Shown here: positions 8,472 to 16,552 of the stretch, one piece after another
How positions within the stretch are numbered: the stretch's first letter is position 1
Layout: each line of letters opens with the position of its first letter
Assembly: GCA_015680685.1 (NCBI GenBank)
Contig: MNCI01000967.1
Coordinates: forward strand, 494,344 to 518,529
Direction of reading: 5' to 3'
DNA length: 24,186 bases
Origin: Gnetum montanum
Lineage: Eukaryota; Streptophyta; Gnetopsida; Gnetales; Gnetaceae
The notes under the pieces: model-generated
Told to the model about the DNA's origin: nothing
Databases searched by the model: none
What the model saw: the letters and a program-made list of their open reading frames with translations, nothing else
Position numbers and translations under genes: made by a program

Positions 8472-11000
8472 ATGTCTTCTTATCATAATAGCAATACACC
8501 ACCTAGGTATGATACAAAGAACAGTCGGCAATCAAAAACACATAACCTAAATTAGCTAGTTCCTTAACAATACAAAGTGGTATATACTCATCCCAATGAG
8601 TATGTACTTGATTACACTTTTATCCTCCATCAGGATGAACATATGTGCTGGAGAGACTTGCAAGGTAACATAGTGTTACCTCCAGATCGGGTAGTCCCAA
8701 ACATGCTTCTCCGTGCTTTGGCACAAATTGGCATGATAGAATTATACGCTGAATACGTTGCAGTAGATTTTGACACAAGTGATTATCATCCCACAGCTTT
8801 ACAATGTATGAGGAACTCAAGGCAGAAGAGCCAACATACACAGTTGAAGGGCAAAGAGGTCCTACACATCCTAAGTGAAATGAGAGATGGTGAACCACTT
8901 ATAACGGGTTCTCTATCAAAAGATGTTCCCCCTCCTAATGATGGTGAGGAGGTTGGGTATCAGAACCTATAATCCATGATACACAACCCTAGTTCTGATG
9001 CTCGTGAACACTAGCTGTTCACTGAAGGAATAACAACATATAACAAGGATGGGCACTCTGATCTTCACCACGATCGGGCAAGGATAACAAGAGAGAAGGC
9101 AGGAAGCATCATCATGGCGATGGTTCTCCTTCTTCTTCCCCTTCATCTCATCACCCACCCTCTCCTTCCACCTCTGGGCACAGTCATAGAGAGCATAACC
9201 GTGAGGATAGAGGTAGGCAGAATGAGAGACCTCGATAAGAAAGTTGAGAGAGAGGACAAGGGCATGAACAAAGGGAAAGTAGGGAACAATGAAGACATCA
9301 TAGATGTCATGAAAGAGATGATCATGATGAGCCCCTACTTGCCACCCGAAGCTTGCTAAATATAACAGAGGCAATGAGAATCCCAACAAGGCATTTAAAA
9401 GATAATCGAATCAAATGCTTAGACATGAACAATATCCCACGCTTTAAAGGGGGATACAACTCGGATCTGCAAAATCATTTACAAGCATTTCACGATGCAT
9501 GCACCTTGCAAAACATTGAGAACGAGTGGCAAAAACTAAAGTTGTTTCCCAAGATACTCACCAAGGAAGCAAAGAGTTGGTACCGGTCCTTAGAACTGGA
9601 AACCATTAGAAGGTGGAGTACGGTGTTAGAACTCTTCAACGATAAGTATCAGACGTACTCCAGAGTGTCTAACTTGCATGAGCAGATCCAAGGATGGAAG
9701 CAAGGTACTCATGAATCCTTGGATGCTGCCATGGACCACTACTATGCATTGTTACATCGTTGCCCACGCCATGGTTACGCACAACGGGACCAACCTTGCC
9801 ACATCGTAGATGGGCTAAGTTCTGAAACTAGGAGAACCCTTGATACTTTTTCCCAAGGGAGATTATCAAAACTTAGATCCCATGAAGTACATTGCTTATT
9901 GAAACAAGTAGCCAAAGAAGAAGGAGAGCTACGAAAAAAGAGAGAGTGTAGAAGAATACAACCGTGATCCTTCCCTTTGGAAGAGGGGAGTGAAATTTTG
10001 TGATGAAGAGGATGAGTCACCACTCAAAGAGTTCATGAACAAAAAAAAACCTTGCCACTTCAGAAACTAACAATGAAAATAGCAGCTAAGGTAGATGACG
10101 TATGGAGCTCCTTAGACAGTAAAATTGAAACTATCCTAAAGATTGTAGAGGAGTCTAAGAAAGAAAAAAGTAGTGACAAAGGTAAGACAAAGCAGAGAGA
10201 TTTAGGCCCTGCACATAACAAGGGTAAGGAAAAAACTACTAACTCCAATGTGGTTGTGGATTCAGACACAGATGATGATGGTGGATGTGAGATCTATCAC
10301 TATGACCATCTGAAGGGATGTTGTCCAATCATCTCACATCTACAAGAGTCTAGGGTGTATGCACTCAACCCGAGACTTAACCAACAGAAAACACCCCAAA
10401 GGTTACCTTATTCCCAAGGTAACCCATGGTAGTTCCACCAACCCTTGATGTACTACCCAAGTGGAACTCCACCACAACCCATTGGACAACATCAGTAGTG
10501 GCAATACCCATAGTCATGGGGGATGCCACCACCGAAACAACAGTACCCTTATTGGCAACCCGATTCATATGGTTACTACGTGCAGTAGCCGATTTCTCCA
10601 AGTGACTCCATGGGTCAGACAACTCCCCACCGTCACTACCAAGTTTGGGAATACTTAGAAGAACTCCTTCTCCTTCGGGAGATGCTCCATATCCATACCA
10701 TCATCCTACTCCATCCGCACCTCTTCCATCAGTAGTTCCCACAACACTTCCTACTCCAACAATGCAAGGGAAACTCCCCACTCGACTGCAGCAATGCCAT
10801 GCTACAAGAGCCATAAACATCCAACCCACTATTGGTTATGACAACTGTAAAAAGAGAAGACCTTTCTTCAGAACCAGAAGCCCAGACAAGCTCTCACAAC
10901 AACAAGTGGTTGAGTCCACAATCACTCCTTCAACATACAAGGATTCGGATCTCCCTTCAAACCAAAAATCAGAGCTTCACGCATACAGTTATGTTAACAC
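8472..11000 (+). pseudogene. gag: gag of element II
   Basis: The ATG at 8472 starts MSSYHNS, matched by MSSSHRS at 16553 in element III. An N-terminal domain (8577-8970; VVYTHPNEYV, LPPDRVVPN) is followed by a Ser/Pro/His-rich linker (9119-9200), then an Arg/Glu/His-rich stretch. Then comes a capsid-like core (about 9340-9960) with KLFPKILTKEAKSWY, a W at RRWSTVLELFNDKY, and LLHRCPRHGY, the pattern of the plant Retrotrans_gag family. Next are a charged Lys-rich segment (10058-10260), a short DTDDDGGCE motif, and a Tyr/Gln/Pro-rich tail (10400-10640). No CCHC zinc knuckle is visible. Frameshifts lie near 9078, 9958, 10058 and 10640, and stops are few compared with element III, so this is the best preserved gag in the window. 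It shares a polyprotein layout with the protease downstream. Confidence 0.88.
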
Positions 11001-11029
11001 ATACTATAACTGACTGGATCAAGGTAGGC

Positions 11030-11470
11030 CACCTTCTCAGGAAATTGTCTGATCCTGGAAGCCCCTTAATCTATTTACAAATCACCGAGAACGAACCACA
11101 TAAGGCTCTTCTTGACTCAGGTTCTAGAGTCAACTTAATCTCACAAGAAATATATCAAGCCTGGAACCTACCCTAACTTAAGAAGAGCAACATTCAACTA
11201 GAGCTGGCTGACTAGTCCATCACCATTCCCTTGGGATTGATGGAGGACATCATTACCACTATGTGTGGGTCATCATACCTAGCTGATTTGCTAGTGATAG
11301 AAGTTAACAACAAAGAAGGGGACTTCCCAATTATAATGGGAAGGCCATGGCTAAGTACAGTAGACGCATGTCTTAGGATCCACGATCTTTCCTTGGAAAT
11401 CTCTAAGATAAACATTTATGGAAAGATCGAGAAGAAGAAAGTTCCGTGCATCACATACAATGACTCATAG
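11030..11470 (+). pseudogene. Aspartic protease domain of element II
   Basis: The frame reads LLDSGSRVNLIS with the catalytic D-S-G triad at 11114-11122, and later DFPIIMGRPWLSTVDA (11320-11370), the usual hydrophobic-hydrophobic-G-R motif of retropepsins. DSG replaces DTG, as in other Ty3/gypsy proteases. Stops interrupt at about 11174 and 11213, and the frame closes at TAG 11468-11470. It cuts the Gag polyprotein in active relatives. Its retention beside gag while RT and integrase are lost means the element kept the particle-forming half of the polyprotein. Confidence 0.85.
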
Positions 11471-11762
11471 GGTGATGACATGGAGGAATGTTCAGCATCT
11501 CTTCCATGTAATCGGTGTGCCCAAAAAACACAAATTCAAAGGTGCCTATATGTAGCAACCACACCAGTAGTAGACACCCTATGGTTGACAACTACTAGAA
11601 AGAGCAACCCAATATGCATGGAACGAACTAAGAAAAAAAATCATGTTAATAGCGAAGGCATAGACACATTGGAATATGAGCGTCACCAACTTCCACTTCT
11701 TAATTTAAGAACATCAGTTGGGAGAAGTTGGGCACTTCTACGAAATTCAAATAGACATTCAT
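11471..11762 (+). pseudogene. Protease-RT linker remnant ending at the pol deletion, element II
   Basis: This aligns with 19543-19835 of element III, including a block around caaaggtgcctatatg against caaagatgtctataca, and acatcagttgggag against acatcaattgggaa. Homology to the linker ends at about 11760-11767 and resumes with the sequence that follows integrase at 22700 of element III. About 2.87 kb is therefore missing. Confidence 0.8.
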
Positions 11763-11845
11763 TATTTTGGATCTCTCCCTTACAATTCAGTCATGGGGGA
11801 GATGGCCACCTATGCTAATCATTGGAGGCCCTCAGTTCTTTTTAA

Positions 11846-12012
11846 GTTTTTGTTTTACACGTTTTTGTTTTACACATTTTTGTTTTCCATGTTTTTGTTT
11901 TACACAATTTTGTTTTACAAGTTTTTATTTTACACATTTTTTTTTACATGTTTTTGTCTTATACATTTTTGTTTTACAAATTTCTTTAACTTTTCTTGTT
12001 TTTGTTTTACAA
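11846..12012 (+). repeat. T-rich minisatellite, unit close to GTTTTTGTTTTACAC, element II
   Basis: About ten imperfect units of 14-17 bases follow the purine tract downstream of the gag/protease remnant. They are variable between elements but always in this position. Confidence 0.8.
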
Positions 12013-12469
12013 CATCTTTATACTTTTTCATTTTTTGTGTATGTTTGTGTGTGTGTTACCCATCCTGTAAGTTCGTCACCCAATAAGTGTTCTTCATGAT
12101 GGTATGAACTGCTTTCATATTGATTGCTAATGTTTGGTTTTTACCTTTAAGTCATGATGTTGATACTAAGGTATGTTTCTTTTGATATGGCAGGCAATGA
12201 GTTCACTTCATCCATTCATCCTCCAGTTTCTATGGTTTCTCTTAGCTTGGAAATGTACAGTCCCTTTCTAAATAAGAACATTAATGAACTGATGACTGGG
12301 TATTTCTCAAACTAAGGAAGGACTCGACGATTGAAAAGGATGTGACTTCAAGGGAACTTGATGCATTTGTGTTGGTCATTCTCTTGGGTGCTTGGATGTT
12401 TTCTTCTTGAGTTTTCTTACCATTTCGATGTTACCCAATTATCGAAAGCTAAGCCAATAAAAATAAAAA

Positions 12470-12560
12470 GTCTTTGCATGGTGTGGTTCTCATGCATAAA
12501 AACACAAAACAAAAAAAAATAATAACAAAAAAGTGAGAATTCAAAGCACACCCCTTAGAC
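12470..12560 (+). repeat. Conserved hairpin module, copy B
   Basis: GTCT with AGAC, GGTGTG with CACACC, and TTCTCAT with GTGAGAA (all pairs, one G-T) around a long A-rich loop. Single copy, as at 43-132. Confidence 0.6.
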
Positions 12561-13237
12561 AAAATAATCCCTTGGGCTACAAGCACTAGTTATGGAACTA
12601 AAAATGTTCCCTCTAACTAAGGCCCTTCTCCCTTCCCAATCTCTCTTCATTTGTTTCGTCAGAATGGTGGTGGCTCTTTGGAGAAGCATTCTTGTTATTC
12701 AAGTGGATGGGTTGGCCAAATGCATTAATGTGAAGTCATTGGATGTGGTTGGTTTGAGGCCAGAGTTGGTATGAGATTTGCTAAGTCACATTAATCATAA
12801 AACACACAAGGGGCTATACACCACCTTGTTCTTGAGACTCCATTCCATTCTCTTATCTCCATCCTTCTCTCCATTATTCACCTCATTGCCAGTTGTATCA
12901 TTAGTGTATATTCTAGTTGATGCATTGTTTTCTTTTTGGTAAATTATTGTGGTCAAGACTTTAACTCTTGTTCCAAATGACATTCCCAAAGCCTACGGAC
13001 TCTTTGAATGTGGGTTTGTCAGGGAATCAAGGGAATGAGCCTACTTTGGGGAGGACCCACTGACATTCCTATTTGGTGCACCAGTTAAATTCTTTTTCCT
13101 AGCATTTTTGCAGTTAATTTTATTTTGTTCATTTCCATCTTGACATCCATTTCATCGATTTCATAGTTATCCCTTTTTATCTATCTTTATTATTCCTCTT
13201 TCTCTCTCCATTCTAACGCTACCGAAGGTTCACGATT

Positions 13238-13250
13238 AGTCATGGGGGTA
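13238..13250 (+). repeat. Internal copy of the polypurine-tract sequence AGTCATGGGGGTA
   Basis: Thirteen bases are identical to the stretch directly before the 3' LTR (13806-13818), 568 bases upstream of it. It could act as a second plus-strand primer or be a relic duplication. Confidence 0.5.
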
Positions 13251-13397
13251 CGGGGCCCAATTTTTTGATTTTCTTCTAGCCCCGATTTTGTTTCAATTTT
13301 TTCCTAACCCCTACACCTTCAGTAGTCATCAATATTATATCTCCATATCCATATCAACCATACCACAACTTAGCAAATGGACTTACACCGGAGCAAG

Positions 13398-13457
13398 GTA
13401 TCAATTACATGCTGATTCATTTACCCTTGCTAATATAAGATTGTGTTGTGTGTGTAG
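13398..13457 (+). other. Putative 60-base intron upstream of the ORF3 start, element II
   Basis: GCAAG|GTATCAATTAC as donor, TTGCTAATATAAG as branch region and TTGTGTGTGTAG|ATGG as acceptor. The counterpart in element I aligns, with donor and branch retained and the acceptor AG changed. The length is below the usual plant minimum, so splicing is a hypothesis. Confidence 0.35.
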
Positions 13458-13625
13458 ATGGCAATCATGCAACAACGAAAGGGATCTAGAAGAAACACTT
13501 GGAATGGAGCAGCGCTGAAGTAGCTATGCAAGGAGCAAGATAGATGGCTCACTTATGGATGGACAACGAAAGGTGCAATCTTGGCGTTGGCAGCAGCAAC
13601 ACTTCTTTCTCTCTCTCTTTCTTAG
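13458..13625 (+). pseudogene. Remnant of ORF3 with a hydrophobic C-terminal segment, element II
   Basis: The ATG at 13458 aligns with the ORF3 start of element I (ATGGCA in both), followed by a basic stretch (QQRKGSRRNTW). One TAG at 13521 interrupts, then the frame continues through KEQDRWLTYGW to a hydrophobic run, GAILALAAATLLSLSLS (13572-13622), ending at TAG 13623. It is about 55 codons against about 950 readable ones in element I, so most of ORF3 appears deleted here. The hydrophobic run could be a membrane segment from the C-terminus of the original protein. The matching end in element I is not in the window, so this is inference. No known protein is recognised. Confidence 0.35.
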
Positions 13626-13805
13626 CTACCAAATGAGGCCTAATGTCAATGTAATAAGGTGTTCACCCTTGTTGTCATGAACACCAATTTTGTTGTATCT
13701 TGTAATGATGATCCATTCACATGTCATCCCATTAGTTCCATTTGAGTCAATAATCCCATACCTTCCCAATATTATTGTAAGGAACTCGAGGATGATTTTT
13801 CATTT
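13626..13805 (+). mobile_element. Terminal noncoding stretch of element II before the polypurine tract
   Basis: No gene, repeat or motif is recognised between the ORF3 remnant and the polypurine tract, and there is no counterpart elsewhere in the window. Confidence 0.4.
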
Positions 13806-13818
13806 AGTCATGGGGGTA
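13806..13818 (+). promoter_or_regulatory. Polypurine tract of element II
   Basis: AGTCATGGGGGTA lies directly before the TGATG of the 3' LTR. The G-run is the expected plus-strand primer site. Confidence 0.75.
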
Positions 13819-14580
13819 TGATGGGATGCAATATCGCGACAGCCATATCTATAAATAAGAGGCAGCTCTCCCTTGTTTCCTCATCCTAGGCTAGATAGTA
13901 GGAAAACTCTAACAGATTGATCACTCCAGAGATAGAATATTTTCAATGTGCCCGTAGTAGGAGTCCTAAAGTGAGCAGATCTTTATTCGAGCAAACATTG
14001 TACCTGAACACAAGTTTGTGTACGGCAATAAAGACGAGCTTCTTGGATAAACCTTGTAGTGCATGGAATAGGCTAATTAGGATTTTATTTACTATTATTT
14101 ATTATCTATTATTTACATGCTTTATTAGTTATTTACTACTTTCTCTCTCAACCCTTCTCTCCTAGTTAAGTGCCTCAGTACAACCGCTTCGAGCACGTGC
14201 GTTATGCATGGTGATCCCAGCAACGATTAGCATTTGGTAGCCACGGTTGCATTGGTTCAAGGTGTGTACGATAAGTGGGAATGAATGCAGATGCTAGGTT
14301 AAATTAGACTTAATTCATTAGTTACAATTAGTAATTAGTCTTTCAACCCTTCACCTCAATAGCATAGGAGATAAAACATAAGAAGACATAAATATCATAT
14401 ACCTTAGACTTACTTAACCATACACCGTGACAACTACAAGTAAGTCTAGGAAGACAACGAATAATTAACCTTAAGTGTTCCATGAGACGTGTAGGCACTT
14501 AGTCTATAGAGTTCGATTGGATCATGCATGTTACACTCGTATTCGTATGGTTGAGTGTAGGGATATCTCGCCGCTCATCA
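13819..14580 (+). repeat. 3' LTR of element II
   Basis: The 762-base repeat starts TGATGGGATGCAATATC and ends CTCGCCGCTCATCA. The TATA box is at 13850-13857 and AATAAA at 14027-14032. It is about 98 bases shorter than its partner through loss of most of the GATATC-like array. No primer-binding site follows it, in agreement with a 3' position. Confidence 0.93.
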
Positions 14581-14585
14581 AGCAG
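14581..14585 (+). repeat. Right target-site duplication of element II (agcag)
   Basis: Matches agtag at 7463-7467 with one transition and retains the CAG codon of the interrupted frame. Confidence 0.8.
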
Positions 14586-15546
14586 CTTGCTAGGGTAAAC
14601 ACTAAGTTAAGGAGATTAGCCATATAGAATCAGAATCTATCAATGAAGGAAGTTTGTGCCTTGCACCAGAAGTCTACTATCAAAATCACCACCTAGAAAA
14701 ATGAAGCCTTGAAGTTTGAAAAATTCAAAAATCACTATAGAGACCAAGTTGGCCTATAGAAGGAAGTAAATGAAAAGCACATCCAAATGGCAAAAGCAAA
14801 AATAAATGAAGCTCTCCAGCAACTCCAACAAGGAAAAGAAGTGTGATAGCCCATTGTTGATGGGATTGATGCCTACAAAAAAGTGGAGATTTGACTAAAG
14901 AAGTGGCAAATAGAAGACATGATAGAGTACATGGAGTTGGCCAATCTTTGTTACATGAATATGGCTATGATGACTATTGGATAACTATGGTTAGAATTAG
15001 AGAAACAAGTGGCTAGCTCATATTTTCTATATGAGATAGCGTTCAAGCACCACAAAGACACCAAGTAGAAGCTTGAAACTATGAACACTAAACTTGAAGT
15101 TCTCAAAGCATGATTCACAGATCAATGATCAACTACTAAGAACCTAGCCAAAAGGATGAATGATTACCAAGAGCTGAAGAATATAGTTAGAGCATTCAAC
15201 ATTGAATGCAAACAATTTGCTGCCTAGTTCATCAATGCAAAGGAGTTGTTTCAAGAAATTCCATGTTCTTGGAATGTGCTTGTTTTGACCCACATTGGCA
15301 AAGCTATGTGGATGGTGCATGATCCTAGAAGTAAGGAGGAGAAAATGAAATCATTGCTAGATGCTTTTTGCTTCCCACCAAAAGTTGTAGTAGTAGTAGC
15401 ACAGCCATAGCTTCCTCGACTACCGCCCCTACATGAAGCTGATTAAGGTCCCTTGGAACCTTAGGAGCCATGGCTACCTGGGACCATCTAATCTTCTCCA
15501 TCAACCTTCATACCATCTAATGAATCATGTTTTACTTAAGCTCCTA
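14586..15546 (+). pseudogene. ORF3 of element I, second part
   Basis: With element II and one duplication copy removed, the frame that ends in CAA GAG TAG at 7467 continues as CTT GCT AGG without a shift. This part is rich in Lys, Glu, Gln and Leu with long predicted helices (around KNEALKFEKFKN, EALQQLQQGKEV, KLETMNTKLEVLKA), so a coiled coil is likely to about 15220. A more hydrophobic block with CSWNVLVLTHIGKAMW follows (about 15270), then a Val run (KVVVVVAQP) and a Pro-rich tail (PRLPPLHEAD). The first stop after the tail is TAA 15444, though readable residues continue to the LTR of element III at 15547, which probably truncates it. About a dozen stops interrupt it. No family is recognised. 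It may encode a structural or env-like protein. Confidence 0.6.
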
Positions 15547-16385
15547 TGTTAGAGTGGCTACGATATTAGGTACCGATATTGGGTATGCGATATCATAGCC
15601 CAAGATGTGATATCAAGCATGCGATATTGCAGGATACTTTGAGGCCTATAAATACAGCCCTTGGGCGCGCGATTAAATAGTAGTTCTTTAAGTCAAGTAG
15701 GAAAATTCTTGCAGTTTTTTCATTTAAGAGTTAGAATATTTTCCAAGTGCCTACAACGAGAGGTCTAAGTGTAATCAGATCTTTATTCAAGCATTGATAT
15801 AGCTAAACACATCATTGTGTCGGTAATAAAGATGAGCTCTTTGATTTATCCTTGTAACACTTGAGACTTTCTTTCTTTACACATTTATATATTATGATTT
15901 CATGTAGTTCACATTAATATTATTCATTTAGCAATTAATTTTGATCAATTAAACAACTAATTAAAATACACAAGCACGACCCCTTCGAACATACATGTGA
16001 CACTTGGTAGCTCAGAAACGATTAGCATTTCACAACCCAGTAGTGTTTACATGAAGTTTAGGATGTATCTAGGAAGTGGGAAGGGTTACTTGTGTTAGGT
16101 TAGATTAGATAATATTTCACTTAGCATTTAATTACTCTCACTTTCATTATTATTTTAGGCAATCAAATTGATAAAACATAAAATAATAAAAATCTTATGC
16201 CTCAGTCACACTTAACCATACACTTGCATTTCGTAAGTAAGACTGGGAAGACAATGAATAGATAACATGAACTCATGATTTAGCTCTAGTGTGCTTGGTA
16301 ATTAAAGTCTATGGAATTCAACCAGATCACACATGAATGCTTATGATTCATATGGATGGGCATAGGGGTACCTCGCCGCTCATCA
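15547..16385 (+). repeat. 5' LTR of element III
   Basis: About 839 bases, ending CTCGCCGCTCATCA exactly like the 3' LTR of element II. U3 has five GATATC-like motifs (15570-15630), a TATAAATA box at 15647-15654 and AATAAA at 15825-15830. It is diverged from the element II LTRs, mainly in U3 and the middle, so it belongs to another subfamily. Confidence 0.85.
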
Positions 16386-16386
16386 T

Positions 16387-16404
16387 TGGCATCGTTGCCA
16401 GGGA
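16387..16404 (+). promoter_or_regulatory. Primer-binding site, tRNA-Asp type, element III
   Basis: TGGCATCGTTGCCAGGGA lies one base after the LTR. It differs from the consensus complement of tRNA-Asp at three positions that fit C to T or G to A decay at CpG sites. Confidence 0.88.
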
Positions 16405-16552
16405 CTTTAGTTCTATGTGCGTTATCTGAACTTAGTGAAACTTAGTAACCGCTTTGTTTAAGCCCTAAAGTATGAATCTTAAAAAAATAAAATTATTATT
16501 ACACTTGAATTAAATGTTAACCACACACTACATATAGATTCATTAATATAAA

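Larger units (their letters stand above)
11763..13397 (+). mobile_element. 3' noncoding region of element II
   Basis: It begins at the deletion junction and contains AGTCATGGGGGAGATGG (11789-), the T-rich repeat block (11846-12012), the hairpin module (12470-12560), sequences nearly identical to 1-588 (12430-13019) and a second AGTCATGGGGG tract (13238-13248). The frames at 11718-12099 are products of the T-rich repeats and are not called as genes. Confidence 0.75.
7468..14580 (+). mobile_element. Element II: complete, nested, gag-only Ty3/gypsy retrotransposon
   Basis: The element is 7113 bases long with two LTRs, both starting TGATG and ending CATCA, a tRNA-Asp PBS, gag, protease, a 3' noncoding region and a polypurine tract abutting the 3' LTR. 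It has a near-perfect 5-bp target duplication. It is inserted in the sense direction in ORF3 of element I, whose frame resumes unchanged on the far side. RT, RNase H and integrase are absent: homology to the protease-RT linker passes straight into sequence that follows integrase in the other copies. By eye the LTRs differ at about 9% of aligned positions, mostly transitions, so the insertion is old. It must have moved using enzymes from a relative. Confidence 0.92.

Noticed and set aside
8967-9389. Minus-strand open frame of 140 codons.
   Set aside because: It lies opposite the gag linker and start of the capsid core, is not kept in element III and has no recognisable motif.
11846-12012. Regularly spaced short repeats resembling a CRISPR array.
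   Set aside because: Units are contiguous, imperfect and without spacers, in a plant retrotransposon.
11718-12099. Two overlapping open frames rich in Phe, Cys and Leu that look like membrane proteins.
   Set aside because: They are translations of the T-rich minisatellite and are not conserved in the other copies.
13250-13805. Possible captured host gene fragment flanked by 13-base direct repeats (AGTCATGGGGGTA) with an intron-like stretch.
   Set aside because: The first half aligns with 5275-5590 of element I, leading to its ORF3, so it is the family's own 3' region. The flanking repeats fit duplicated polypurine tracts.
15547-16385. LTR of element III taken as the 3' LTR of element I.
   Set aside because: A PBS follows it directly and no polypurine tract precedes it, so it reads as a 5' LTR inserted in ORF3. 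A shared LTR from recombination cannot be fully excluded.
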